Notes: a model not told the origin generated them from the sequence alone. A stretch of 64,000 nucleotides of DNA from Tetranychus cinnabarinus (GCA_022266195.1 WHVY01000001.1:18662001-18726000); one strand, 5' to 3'. Positions 35,431 through 47,846 are shown, counted from the first letter of the stretch. A program made the numbers and translations.

Positions 35431-37008
35431 ATGCTTGCAATTAGTAAGCGAATCCGTATTTTGCAACAAAAGATGGAACGAAAGTTTCTAAATCTCATGT
35501 TCGTGCCATTCATTTCCAATCAGATCAAAGCTGTTCAACTTATATTTGGCAAGCAGTTTCATGATGATGAACTGGAACAGCTCGTATTAGAATCTTTTTT
35601 AACAATGGAGCAACAGATAAACTTTTTTAAAACATTGAGATTTGGATTTGATCAAATTCTTGATAGAATCACATTGATTAATCAAAATGTTGACTATGGT
35701 AACTGGTTCATTCGCACTTTCGCACTCGTTCATATTGTGAGATTTACTTTTTTGCTAAACGCTGACGAGGAAGTTTCCATTTATCTAGGCGATATAGCAC
35801 AAAACTGCAAATACAGAGATGTTTTGTTGATAGCTGGCCTTGTTGGCTTATTATTCATGCATGCTACCCATGAATACGTGATATTAACCGAGAAAAGATA
35901 TGGTTTCGTTGGCACAATTACCAACATAAAACTTTTTTTGAAAAATACGTCTTTATATTTTTCGTTTGTAGTACAACAAAAGCAAAGATTCATGATTTGT
36001 GTTTACTTGATTAGTGCATTTCATAACAGTGCCACTCTCATGACTATTCCTTTCTGCATCGTGCTTTTCAACTATGAACTTTGGTGCGCCCAATATAACA
36101 ATTTTCGCCTCAAAACAACACTCTTTGCTGTTGGTTGGACTTCAACCTTAACACCTCTAGGAATCTGGTTTGCTGCTCAGTACGTTGGTCATGGTTTGAT
36201 CTGTGCTGTTTATTGTGGATTTTTTTATTTCCGTTTAAAATCGGTAAAATATACAACGGCTTTGTTACTCAAAAGGAAAAAGGTGCACATTAAAGAAATC
36301 AATTATATCATGAAACAAACCTTTATGTTGTTCAATGAATTTGATTCAACTTTCAGGAAAATACGTTTTATTGTATTTTATTTTTACATTGGAGTGGCTC
36401 TTCAGTCGGTTTGGTTCATACAGTTTGGTATAACTACCAGAAATCATTCTGAACTAATTGACGATCTCATCGGCTCACTTGGAATTTGGATTTTCATTAC
36501 TATGGTGGCAGTAAGCTTATTTTGTGCTGAATTGACACGCGAGGTACATCTTTTAAACATCAATTAGCTTTTGTTGACAATTTATTCTGATTTTGTTTGG
36601 ATTTCTGGTAAGTCTAATATTCTTAATAATCATTTTTTCCTTCAATTTATCAGGTCGAAAGCCTCTACCCAAAGTGGCATCGAATATATTTTAAGGGAAG
36701 AACGCCTATTATCATGAAGTTACAGGTAACCTATCATTTTTGCCTATCATTAATATTGAATTAATGCAGCACAATGGAGTAAATTTTATCATTTCAGATT
36801 ATTGAAATCTTAAATAGGATAATATTGCCCACAAACGGCATCCAGATCGGTGATTATGGTTCAATAACGAAACAATTTGTGCTAAAGGTAAGTGCAAATA
36901 TTAATAAATGTTTGATAATTAGCTAATTTTCTGCATTTTTGTCAGTTTCTTCTAGAGTTTGCATCCGTGCTGATGTTATTTAAATGCAATTTTGGATCAT
37001 TATTTTGA
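35431..37008 (+). CDS. Gustatory-receptor-like 7TM chemoreceptor, copy 2, 445 aa
   Basis: Exons 35431-36543, 36654-36725, 36798-36887 and 36946-37008, all phase 0, with the same structure as copy 1. Hydrophobic segments and loops align throughout, and the Gr-type signature is DYGSITKQF. The three last exons differ from copy 1 at only about five, two and one residues, whereas exon 1 is clearly more diverged. An alternative start at 35473 (MERKF) would fit copy 1 length better; the upstream ATG is kept because the frame is open. The role is inferred to be chemosensory; the ligand is unknown. Both copies look intact and may be functional. Confidence 0.87.
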
Positions 37009-37647
37009 TAAAACTATGCACCATTTTATCTGTCAAAATCAAGGAAAGAGGTAAAGTTTTAACGACTAAGATGAAACTTAAAGATGACACACTTTTAGTT
37101 TAATTTCTGCCTTTCAAGCATTTTATTTCTGACACCCTTTAACATATGATATTTTTTTGATTGAATGAAATGTTATACTGAATTAATCCTCATCCCTGTG
37201 TCACTTTCTGGGTCTATCAATATTCCTTCAAGAAGCAGTTTATTATTGTTTTAAATTCCTCCCGAGTCTTAATGACCATGCAATTAAAGATAATGTTCAA
37301 TTGAGCTGTACTGAGACTTGAAAAGTTGAATGGAATTTTGAATAAAGTCAAGAGATGGGCTATACACGCAAAGAGCTGATACAAGAAATAACTCTCAAAA
37401 GTAAAATGGACTGAAAATTTTTTTTATGAAATTGAAGTTGATTTGAGAAGATGATAAGCGTTAACTGATAAAATGAGAGTGATTAGGATTATGCATACTG
37501 GTAATGCATCGCGACAATTGCAAATTAGTTGACCGCGTTAGGAAAAGACGCAAAACAATGGTGTATAATCGCAAAGTTTTAATTTCTAAGGAAATGTAAT
37601 TGCCTATGAATTCATGGTTATTTGTTACATTTTTAATTGCATAACAT
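37009..37647. other. 3' flank of receptor copy 2
   Basis: Non-coding; shares blocks with the 3' flank of copy 1. No separate gene was seen. Confidence 0.6.
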
Positions 37648-37827
37648 TTATCGACCGACACGACCGACACTTAATTTAGCGAGATTCGGAGTCGCACCAA
37701 GACCAGCTTTCGTAGCGTTAGCTTGTGCTTCGTTAACATAGTCCCCAAGACTTTTTGGTATGATACCACTTTGAGAGTAAACTAATACAAAGTTGTAAAG
37801 GAAGAAAATAATAGCAAACAATTTCAT
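37648..37827 (-). CDS. Small secreted peptide, 59 aa
   Basis: ATG at 37827 in a good context (CACAATGA), stop at 37648. The first 19 residues or so are a clear signal peptide (MKLFAIIFFLYNFVLVYS). The mature part is about 40 residues, without cysteine, with one N-glycosylation sequon (NAT), a Gly/Ala-rich middle and the basic end SVGRVGR. The two Gly-Arg pairs could be peptide processing or amidation sites, but the peptide matches no neuropeptide I know. It lies inside the receptor cluster. Single exon and short, so moderate confidence that it is a gene. Confidence 0.5.
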   Translation of the reverse strand: MKLFAIIFFLYNFVLVYSQSGIIPKSLGDYVNEAQANATKAGLGATPNLAKLSVGRVGR

Positions 37828-39160
37828 TGTGGATGGCAATGATTCAATCACTTATTTCTTAGTAAAACTAGTATGACTGATTTCTAAACTGTATAGCTTG
37901 ATTGCAACGATCGATTTATATACATATGTTGATCGGAAATCAAGAATCAGATGATTAAACATTGAATTCCTTTAATTTTTCGAGAATTTTCTTGCAATTA
38001 AATACAATTTATATTATCTAATTAATCTAATAATTTTAATTTATTCATCCTTAACTTAATTAAGTTTGCATTTGACATTTGCTAACTTGCACTTTACGCG
38101 TTATTTGTGTTTAAATGCAAATAATTTGTTTATTCAATTCGTTGCTAAGTCAATTTCATTATTACTGTACAGTAATCGTTTGCCTTTGTTTGTATTGTTT
38201 CATTTCATTCCTGATCATGTACTGAAAACATTAGGTTTTAAATGATTCTGTGGTAAAACTGATAAAACGCTGTTAAAATAAATAAGGACTTATTCACAAT
38301 GTTAACAATTTTTTTCATCTACTACCTATCCAATTTTACTATTTACCCAGTCTTGTTTGTTTGAACATTAATAGTTTCAATATCTTTAACGGTACGCGCA
38401 CTCGAACATGCTAATCAGCTTGATATAATCATATTTAAGTTTGAGTTGCTGAATCTGGCATTGTGATAATTTGAAATTAGAACAGTTAATTGGCTAATTT
38501 TCCGTTCCTTCTAGAATGCGCATCCAGGTTGATGTTATGCGAAAATAACATTATTTGGAAATGATTTTGCGATATCAAATCGGTAAAAAGCTGTTGATTC
38601 ATTGACCAATTAAGGCTTACAAAATGTTACATTTTTTTTTAAAAAACTTTTTTGCACTGGAATCCAGTGTTGATTTTTGAATATTTGAGATCTGTTTTAT
38701 TATTTTGCGCACTCCTTTGTTCAGTAAAAGAAAAAAGAGTTTTTCCCTTGTAATATTGAATTATGTATAATTAAACAACGATTGCGAGGTGATATGATGG
38801 TTAGATGCACGATGGGGAAGCCTTGTATATTCACTATCATATCACCATTCCATAGGGTTTATAAAGAAAAATATTAAGCGCAATAACTAGCGGCTATCAT
38901 GCACTGATTTATGTAAATAATGCTAATAAATGTAAACTTACTTTTGCAAAAAAAATTTTTTCTTTTCAAATATTGCGGTAGAAATTGTGTGACCAGAATG
39001 TAACCGGTTGTTGTAACTAGGTGAGAAGTAACCACAGTTACTGGTTGTAGTAGCTTTTTGTTTATCTTGTTTAAATGCTGTTTTTAATTAGTTTTTTTTT
39101 CTGTCTTGTTTTAGGTTGTTTTCTAATTGTTAATTAATTGTTTATTTGCTCATATTAATT
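37828..39160. other. Region between the small peptide gene and NDOR1
   Basis: Apart from the receptor relic and a short hairpin at 38787-38847, nothing coding was seen. It presumably holds the divergent promoters of the peptide gene and NDOR1. Confidence 0.5.
38491..38600 (+). pseudogene. Relic of a third receptor: degenerate last exon
   Basis: The stretch TCTAGAATGCGCATCCAGGT and its surroundings (AATTTTCCGTTCCTTCTAG..., GATGTTATGCGAAAATAAC..., TTGCGATATCAAATC) align with intron 3, exon 4 and 3' flank of both receptor genes. The coding frame is destroyed. No relic of earlier exons was identified. It suggests the tandem array once had at least three members. Confidence 0.6.
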
Positions 39161-41232
39161 ATGGTTGGCACTCACCAACGCTTAGTAATATTATTTGGGA
39201 CACAAACCGGTAAAGCCTTGTCTCTCGCTCAAGATATTTTTCAAAATTGTAAGACTAATTTTGCTTCGTGCGATAATGGAATTACAATCCACTGTTACTC
39301 ATTCGATTTAATTGGGACTAAATATGTCATTGAAGATGAAACTTTGGTCATAATGATTGTGCCTACCGTAGGCGAAGGGGAACCTCCTTGCAATACTTTG
39401 CCTTTCTGGAGACATTTGTGTCGCAAAGCAAATCCTAGAAATAACTTTCTTAAAAATCTTAAATACTCATTATTTGCTCTTGGAAACTCAAATTACGAAC
39501 GGTTTGCTACATTTGGTAAACAGTTGGACGAAAAGCTACAGGAATTGGGTGGAAAGCAATTGTATCAAACTGGTAAGATCTAATTAAACTTTCAATTGCA
39601 AGAACTTATTTACAACTTTCTTTTTTGTTATGTTGCTTCAATTTTCACCCCTCAGCATTTGGTGACGACTCGATTGGAATTGAATTAGGCTACACTCCTT
39701 GGTTAGCTGGTTTAATGGAGGCACTTCATCGTGAATTATCAATAGGAAAACTCAATCATAGCAAGGAGCAACAACTGCTGGATGGTTCTTTAATACAAAG
39801 TTTGAATATTCGCGATGAACTGATAACATTTGACAAAAGCTGGCAACCTACATCTCATGAACTGCCAAAGACCTTTAAAAATGATTCATTGTCGATAATT
39901 TTAAAAAATCCTGATGATTTTAATGCTGATTGCGAAAACTTGACGTTCCCAAAGTATCCATTGATGGACTCTCATATTTACAAAGTAAAATTGGTTGATT
40001 TAAAATGCCTCGCTGGTAACAATATACCTGTGGATAAAGATGACAAAATAATCTTGGAAGCAACTTTTGAAGCAAACTCTGACTTTATCGATTGGATTCC
40101 AGGTGACGCTTTTGGATTTATCATTGGTAACTCAGATTATGAAGTTAATTTGGTCCTTAAATCACTCAAACTAGAAGACAAATCAAGTTGTACTGTGGAA
40201 ATCTCTAGTTCGACTCATTCTCATCTACCAAAGAGATGTACTCTATTTAACTTGATAAAATATTATCTAGAAATTCGATCTATACCCAAAAAAAGTTGTC
40301 TCAAAATTTTGGGGGATTATTGTTCAAATGAAAGTCATCGAGAATGCTTGCATAAACTTGCTAGTCGGGAAGGTATTGAAGATTATAGAAAAATTATTCG
40401 AACGAAAACAACTATTCTCGATATTTTAATCATGTACGATTCGTGTACACCTCCAATCGATATTTTTCTTACAATTGTTCCTGGTTTGGTTCCAAGATTC
40501 TACTCTCTCATGAACTTAAAAGACAACCAAAACAAATTCAGAGTTGCATTCAACATAATATTTTTAAAACAAATCAATGACAGACAGGATACTCAACTTT
40601 TCGGAATTTTCACTGGATTAATGTTTAAAATTTGGCAAAAAGGAACAAATAATGGAACCAAAGATTTTTCTCTGACAGAAGCTGCCTCTATCTGTCCAGA
40701 ATTTTTCAGAGTTTTTCTCAAGCGAAATGACCATTTCAAAGTTCCTCCTAAACTTGAATACCCTATGATTATGGTAGCTATTGGTACTGGTGTGACTCCA
40801 TTTTTAAGTTTTCTTGCTCATCGAGAAAAATGTCTAGCTTTAGCTGATGAATCATCTGATGTAGGAGACAGCTGGCTGTTTTATGGATGTCGCCACTCTT
40901 TGAAAGACTTTATTTATTCCAAGGAGCTGGAAAAGTACAAAGCAAAAGGCGCTCTAAATGAATTTCATGCTTGTTTTTCTCGAGAAAATCCCGATTCCCG
41001 TATTCTCCATGTTCAAGATGCTATAATGGATCACAAGGAAACCCTTTATAAACTTATAGTTGAAAAAAATGCTTACATCTATGTTTGTGGAGATCAGGGA
41101 AAATTTTCAATTGACGTTTTCAATGCATTTGTCGATGCTGTCCAATCAAACCTTGGACCAAACGAATCTGCCAAACTCCTAATGAATCAAATTAGAGATA
41201 AAGGAAGATATTTACAAGATATTTGGGCCTAA
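39161..41232 (+). CDS. NDOR1: NADPH-dependent diflavin oxidoreductase 1 (NDOR1/Tah18), 662 aa
   Basis: Exons 39161-39572 and 39656-41232, joined in phase 1 to give YQTAFGDDSIGIE. Residues 8-140 are a flavodoxin-like FMN domain (LFGTQTGKA near residue 12, VPTVGEGEPPCN near 65, ALGNSNY). The FAD-binding part contains PRFYSL (Arg418). The NADPH-binding part has GTGVTPFLSF (Gly514), FYGCRHSLKDF and YVCGDQGKF, ending YLQDIWA. This is the order of cytochrome-P450-reductase relatives without a membrane anchor. In the family the enzyme passes electrons from NADPH to the Fe-S protein anamorsin (CIAPIN1) in cytosolic iron-sulfur assembly. At 662 aa it is somewhat longer than the usual ~600. A TTG 15 nt upstream is in frame, but the ATG at 39161 aligns with the family start. 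Confidence 0.94.
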
Positions 41233-41697
41233 AAATGTTTCATGAATCTAAAATTTTTATTTAAAACACAAATTTTTCAATTTACTAACTATTTGATGTG
41301 AACTGATCCGAGTCACTTATGCTGTGATATGTACACTGTGATATATAAATATAAATACTGTTCAGGTTTCCATTACAGTTTACGTTCCGGTTTTGTGCAT
41401 TTAACGACAAAACAAGTAAGCAGATGAAATGGGAGGAAGATAAAGAAGAGAAAAGATTATGAAGGAGGAGAATTAGACTTTAATAGTGCGCCATAATCAG
41501 TTCATTATCGTTGGTAAGAGTCCGAGTTGTTTATTTATTCATCAAAGTGCCCTTTTGGTAACTTCAATTTGAACCTGGTTTCAATCTTGAGTCAGTGTTT
41601 TGGTGTATCTCAATGTCAATGAAAACCTCAAACTCTCTGTTACCATCAAATACGCTTTAAATCATCAAAAAAAACTTCTCTCAGTGTTAATTAAACA
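41233..41697. other. NDOR1-GIPC intergenic region
   Basis: 465 bases, AT-rich, with a TATATAAATATAAATA stretch near 41342. It serves as NDOR1 3' UTR and GIPC promoter or 5' UTR. No gene. Confidence 0.5.
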
Positions 41698-44221
41698 ATG
41701 TTATCTCAATTATCATTTTTCAGTCGACAACGAAGGAAAGAGTTGACTTCAAATAGCAGTAAATGTGTTTCAACAGCAACTACAATTCCAGTGGATAAGT
41801 TGTCGTCTTCATTGAAAAACGATTCACATGTGAAAAAGGATTCAAGCATAAATACTGATAAAAGTTCATCGTCTGATCAATCATTGACGAGCCAGTTAAA
41901 CAATGATTCAAATAAAACAATTTCAAGTCAATTAAATTTGTCATCAAATGCAACACCATTAACATCAGCAGTTCAACTAAAATTAGCATCAAATACATTA
42001 ATCGACAAATCATTGGCAACTAATAGCTGTGAATCAAGTCGCGAAACCAAGGAATCAACTGATCAACAAATGAAAGTTGACGCCAATAAAATTGATTTAA
42101 CACTAAGTGATGTGAACAAAAATGATTCAACAAACTGCTCTTTCCAATCAACATTCACACCCGGTGAACCGACCAATCGGCAACAATGTAAACCTGGCTC
42201 ATCGTTTTTAAAATTAACCTTTCGCTGTCAATTAGCTCATGGAAGTCCGACTCAAATGATTTCTGGCTTTTCCAACATGAAAGAGCTTTACGAGAAAATT
42301 GCTTCAACATTCAACATTCCAACTGAACAGGTAAACAACAGATGAATCCCTCTTCCCTAATTCAATTAGTAAACAATTTTCCAATCAATTTGCTAATCAA
42401 TTCCACAAAAATTAGCGCAAAATTTTGCTAAGTTAATCTAAAAATATCTGTAAAACCTAATTACAGTCTTTAAGGAAAGTTTCGTTATGCTTCTTTGCCT
42501 GTAAAAATAATTTGCTTTGCCAATTTGTTCACTAATTGTCAAATCAGTCAAGTGAAAGGTAAATTGTTGTTTACTTGTATATATTTTACCTGGATCACGT
42601 AAAAAACAAGGTTTTATTTGTAAATCAATTTTTTCCTCTCAATCTAATCCAATAAATTTTAGTTAAAGATTGAAAAATTTCAAAAGCAAACACTTGAAGT
42701 CACTTGGCAAAGGTTGAAAAAATTTAACCTCTGAAGTTGCCGTTTTTTGAGGACCTTTCCGACTCTTTAGCCACTTAAAATATTACAGCTATTCCTTTTT
42801 TTGTAGGTTATCATTTGGTTAAACTTGAAAAGGTTTAAACAAAAACAAAGACAATGAAAAAGATTTAATTGTAAAATTTAATTGTTGACCCTGAAAATTA
42901 AAACTAAAGCAATTGAAGGTTTACCTTTTCACAAAATTTACCAAATTAACGGTCCGTAAATTGCTCTCAATTTCATTGTTTACTGGGTAACTAACCTTTT
43001 ACATTTAATTTTGAGACCAAATTGAAACATTTTTATGCAACAATTTCAACAAAATTGCCTTGTTTTTCGCTAATCATTCATCATGTAATGTTAAGTTAGC
43101 ACAATTGAACAGCTAAAAATAGTTGGTAAAAGGTTACTTTTTAAATATTTAACAATGAATACAGGAAAAATTTCAAGAAACAAAGAGAGTTGACCCAGTC
43201 AATGAAAAAGATTGAATCAACTTTGACTCTTTACAAGAGCACAAAAGGATCCGATTGCGATGACATTTCCTGGTCACGTCCCTTTATTATAAACTAATGT
43301 GCTAATTGTTTGTTTTTATTCAATAGATACTCTATTGTACTCTGAATACACCTAAAGTTGACATGGACCAGTTACTTGGAGGGCAAATTGGCTTAGAGGA
43401 TTTCATCTTTGCCCACTGCAAAGGACAACCAAAGGAAGTTGAGTTAACCAAAAACGAAGAGCTTCTTGGTTTGACAATTACTGACAATGGAACTGGATAT
43501 TCATTTATCAAGAAAATAAAACCCGGTAGTTTGGTTGATTCAATCAAATTCATTTCGGTAAATTTAAAATCAAATTTTCATTCCATTGACGGAAAAGAAA
43601 TAATTGATGCATTAAAATTTTCTATTTTTAACTTTAATCCTTTTTTTGGTAACTTTAGGTTGGCGATGTAATTGAAAAGATTGAAGGTAAATGTTTCGTT
43701 GGAAGTCGCCATTTCTCAGTCGCTAAAGCGTTAAAAGATTTGCCCATTGGTCATACATTTACATTGAGACTTATTGAACCTAGCAAAGGAGGCTTCAGTA
43801 AGTTCATGTCCAAGCTTAATTTGAAAGGTTATTAATTTTTTGTTTTAAATTTTCACTTTTAGGTTCTATTGGTCCTCGTCTCGTATCCAATAACCATTCA
43901 CCTAATTTAGGTTCTGGACGGGAAACTCTTCGATTGCGGGCAAATGGTTCACCAGTTAGCTCAACATCTGAACTCTCCACTTCTGTTATTGAGAAAATTA
44001 ATGTTCTACTCGAATCATTCATGGGAATTCATGATAATGAGCTTGCAACTCAAATCTGGGAAACTGGCTCAACTCATGGTAATCCGCATGATTTTGTTAT
44101 GGCTATCGGTGATTCTGATTTACAGATATTTGGCTTCAATGAAGACCTTTTATTTGACCTTTGGGGAGTCATCAATGACTCTAAAATAGGACAAGCTAAT
44201 TCAAAGGTTAACCCATCCTAA
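41698..44221 (+). CDS. GIPC: GIPC PDZ-domain adaptor protein, 453 aa
   Basis: Exons 41698-42330, 43327-43557, 43659-43797 and 43863-44221. Residues 1-165 are a Ser/Thr/Asn-rich, probably disordered tail. GIPC homology 1 follows (LTFRCQLAHGSPTQMISGF to LLGGQIGLEDFIFAHCKGQ). The PDZ domain runs from about 249 to 330 (ELLGLTITDNGTGYSFIKKI, then SVGDVIEKIEG). GIPC homology 2 is at about 355-440. In the family GIPC binds C-terminal tails of receptors (integrins, neuropilin, Frizzled and others) through PDZ and myosin VI through GH2, to drive endosomal trafficking. Motifs match vertebrate and insect GIPC closely, so identity is secure. The N-terminal tail is lineage-specific. Intron 1 is about 1 kb; the others are about 100 bp or less. 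Confidence 0.96.
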
Positions 44222-44323
44222 AAGCAGATTGAATATGTTGAATCAATAATTGTTTACCTGCCATTATTCAATCTTTAATTTTGATATTTCAAACGTTATT
44301 TATCACCTAATCTTGCTAATGAA

Positions 44324-44329
44324 AATAAA
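44324..44329 (+). terminator. Possible polyadenylation signal of GIPC (AATAAA)
   Basis: AATAAA about 100 bases after the GIPC stop codon, in the expected strand and range. Confidence 0.4.
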
Positions 44330-44960
44330 AGACTTTGCTATATGCGTTTCATCACCAACCTTTTGTAATTGTTACTACAAAATTGAAGCCAATTTGAATA
44401 GCCAATCTGCAAAACTTGACGGTGATAAAACTTATCGGCTTCTAATTTTTGGCAAAAAAAGTAACCCATTTGTTTGTTCAATGATGAATGTTAAGTTTTT
44501 TTTTACTTTGCATTTGTGACACTAGTGAATTGATCTACAAGCCATGAATGATTGATCTTGATTTTTACTTGTTTGCTTATTGCGTCTGGATTGATGTAGA
44601 CATAAATTATCATCTGATTACCGATAATTGACAATAAATTAGTTATCTAAAAACAATGACTCTACAACGGATGATAGCAATTAAAGGCAAGTCCAATGTT
44701 CAACTCATCATCAATGTATATCTGATTATATCAATATTAAGACAGAAGTTTATTTGAGCAAAGTAATGATCCATTAAATTGGCTTGTGTATCTTTATAGC
44801 TTGACAACATCAATTAATTATATTTCAAATTAATTTATTAGAATCTCGGTGACATAAAAGATGTTCAATTAATATCATTATATCAAAAAAGTCAATTCAT
44901 CAACATTGAATAGAAAAAATTACATCAAGTTCAACCGTCAATTATCGTTAATATTAAGTT
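44330..44960. other. GIPC-carboxylesterase intergenic region
   Basis: AT-rich, no gene seen. Contains the esterase promoter region; no clear element is recognised. Confidence 0.5.
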
Positions 44961-46667
44961 ATGGGAACAATTGTTTATTTGATTTTCCTGCCTTTTATTT
45001 GTTTGGTCAATGTTTTATCTTACGGATACGCATTGGATAATGATCCAATCGTATCGCTTCCAGCTGGTTTAGTCAGAGGGAGAACGGTTTCTTTTCGTGG
45101 TATTGATGTTGATCAGTTTCTTGGTATACCTTTTGCTGAACCACCATTGGGTCAACTTAGGTTTGTTAAACCAGTGCCAAAAAAGCCATGGGAAGGAGTG
45201 ATACAAGCCAACGATTGGGGTCCGATTTGCTCACAAAAGGGTAAAAATTCAACAGAAGATTGTCTCTATTTGAATGTGTTTGTAACTTCATCAGCAACCA
45301 ATGATACTAAAAATGGAAAAAACAAACTTCGATCTGTTATGGTTTGGATTCATGGCGGGGCCTTCCTTAGAGGATCAGCAAATTTTCCGGATAACTTTGA
45401 TGGTACCATTTTAACGGCTATACATGATGTCATTATTGTTACAATCAATTATCGTCTGGGTCCACTCGGCTTCCTGTATTTGCCTGAAAATGGTATTCCT
45501 GGTAACATGGGTCTTTGGGATCAAAAGCTGGCTCTTGAATGGGTTAAAGACAATATCATCAAATTTGGTGGTGACCCTGGTAGAGTAACAGTTTTTGGTG
45601 AATCTGCTGGAGGATTGGCGATTTCGGCTCATCTTGTCTCACCATATTCAAAGGGTTTATTTAGAAATGCTATCCTTCAGAGTGGTGCGTTTTACACCAG
45701 TAAACGTTTAATGGATCCAAATGTACCAAAAGAGTTTCTTAAAGAAATCAATTGTACTCAGATGGATCAACTACAATCATGTCTATCGTCATATCAATTT
45801 GGTCAAAATGAAGCAGCTGATACATTAACTTTTGCTCCTATTGTGGATCATGATTTCTTATTGGATGTTCCAATGAATTTAATCAATAACCATAGTGTGG
45901 ATTCGTCGATCAACATATTTTTAGGAGCTATTCAATACGAAGGTGCAGCAAAATTAGCAGCTGAAATCGATCCTGTACTCTTTGACCCTGTTAACCCAAA
46001 GAACTTGACTTTGAGTTTGGTTCGAAAAGTTTTGAGTACTCGGTCAGATCCTTACTCACTTGACTACCTAATGAACTTGTATTTCAGTAACGCTGATCCA
46101 AACAATTCAACTGAACTTCGATTAATCCTTTCCAAGGTAATTGGTGATATCTTGATAACTTGCCCAACTTATGTTTATGGCCGAGATCTTATTCTAAATG
46201 GACAAGCATCTGTGTACGCTTATTATCTAACTCAAAAACCAATCAAATCGATTAATAATTTTCCACCCCCTGATAAAATTTGGTTACCACCAACTCATGC
46301 TGACGATGATCCATTTGTTTTTGGTTACCCACTCAGTACAGTTGAATATCATGACAAAGAAGAAGTAATTGTATCTTTTATTATGATGGAGTCTTGGACC
46401 AATTTTGCTAAAAAAGAGTAAGTTGAACAATTTTTACACCTTTCAACATTTTTTATGTGATATTTATCTCTAATTAATTTCTTATTGCTGTTAATTTGTA
46501 GCAAACCTGGCTCTTTGGGACATAAAAAGTGGCCATCATGGAAAAAACTTGAGTCTGGTACAATTTCTTATCCCACCATGGAATTTAATTCCAAGAAAAT
46601 TGGTCATTTTGAAACCAGTGCAGTTGAATTTTGTTTTAACCATTTTCCATTTCCAACTGAAAGCTAA
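44961..46667 (+). CDS. Secreted carboxyl/cholinesterase (CCE), 540 aa
   Basis: Exons 44961-46417 and 46502-46667, joined in phase 2 (GA|C, Asp). A signal peptide covers about residues 1-24. The alpha/beta-hydrolase fold has the full esterase signature: EDCLYLNVF, the oxyanion-hole motif WIHGGAF, NYRLGPLGFL and FGESAGG with nucleophile Ser215. The likely acid is Glu327 (QYEGA) and the base His446 (THADDDPFVFG). The triad is complete, so a working esterase is expected, secreted or entering the endomembrane system. Several N-glycosylation sequons are present. Family members hydrolyse esters in detoxification, lipid or pheromone metabolism. There is no acetylcholinesterase-type C-terminus, and the substrate is unknown. 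The short last exon (about 55 residues) closes the fold with KKWPSWKK, typical of the family. Confidence 0.95.
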
Positions 46668-46744
46668 TCCGATTATCCGATTATCCAGAATATTGATGTT
46701 TTAAAGAGTTTATGTATTTAAAGGCATTTATGTTCAATTCCTGA

Positions 46745-46750
46745 AATAAA
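46745..46750 (+). terminator. Polyadenylation signal of the carboxylesterase (AATAAA)
   Basis: AATAAA 78 bases after the esterase stop codon. Confidence 0.6.
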
Positions 46751-46957
46751 ATTCCCGCTTCAAAGTATTCAAAATACTATTGGTCCCAACATGTATTTTT
46801 TCAGATTTTCAGGTGGAGCTCAAAACGTAGGCAAATTTTAACCATGCATCGCCCATGTTTTTAAAACATCTTTCAAAAACTCCTCATTTTGAAAACTCAA
46901 CTTTAAAGTAAAACATCTTTTCCATCGTTTTTTCACTTCTATTTCAAATTATAAGAG

Positions 46958-47846
46958 ATGCCGCCAAGTGATAAAGGTAAGTCTCGATTATCAAACTATC
47001 TTTAGAGCAAATATTAATTCAAGTGTCTGTAATTTCAATGTTTAGTCACGATAAAAGTAAAAATATTGGAGGAAGAATACCATGAAATTACAATTGACTG
47101 GTCCGATGGACAGACTGCCTTACAGAGACAGCAAAGTGTATTTAGAAAGGTAAATATACATTTATCAGTTAACTAAATTTCCATTTCTTTTCTACTAAAT
47201 CTTCACTAATACTCTGAATCTTTATTTCTCCAACAGCTCCAATCAATCACCGGAATTCCTATTGAGTACTCTTATTTTTTAATCTTTGCTATACCAGAAG
47301 AAAGAGTTGGATGGTCCGTATTTTACAACTCAGATTTTAAATTAAAAAGGTAACGACTTTTCCATGAACTCCTTGTGTAGCTTGAAACTAATTTATAAAC
47401 CTTTTTTTCATCACAGGCATGGAACTTTGACAGATGACGATCGTTTCAGTAAAGAAAAGGTGATGTCTATAATTGAAAATGGCGATGAATTCATTATTTG
47501 CTCAGATTTACGTTGCTCGGATGACAAGCATCTCTATTGTTTTTATACATTGATCCATACAGACTTCCTGGATGAAACAGATTGTTCCGAAGCAATCTGT
47601 CACCACAAAGAAAGCAGAGCTTTCACAAATCGCAGAGCGCAACTGGTCGCAGATGAAACGTTGAATGGTCAATTGAATAGTCTGCTTCCCAACAACAGAT
47701 CAGGGAATGAGCGTGAATGGGTTAACATTTACTTGCGTTTAAATATTTATCAATTCATTGTTGCAGTTTGCAAGAAACACGAACCCTTTCGCCAAGAAAA
47801 TTCTGGTTTGATGCTTGAACAAGGTGATTCACGTGCGCGCGGATAA
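46958..47846 (+). CDS. 221-aa orphan protein, four exons
   Basis: Exons 46958-46976 (only 19 nt, MPPSDK plus one base), 47046-47149, 47237-47349 and 47417-47846. All junctions follow GT-AG and the total is 666 nt, so the model is consistent. No signal peptide or membrane segment. The first ~110 residues (VTIKVKILEEEYHEITIDW to ENGDEFIICSD) have alternating strands and a closing 'GD.FII' like ubiquitin-like or Ras-binding folds; the MPPS start and this layout faintly recall ELMO N-termini, but not enough for a call. The C-terminal half is polar with several cysteines and ends in RARG. Probably cytosolic; function unknown. The tiny first exon is the weakest part. Confidence 0.72.
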
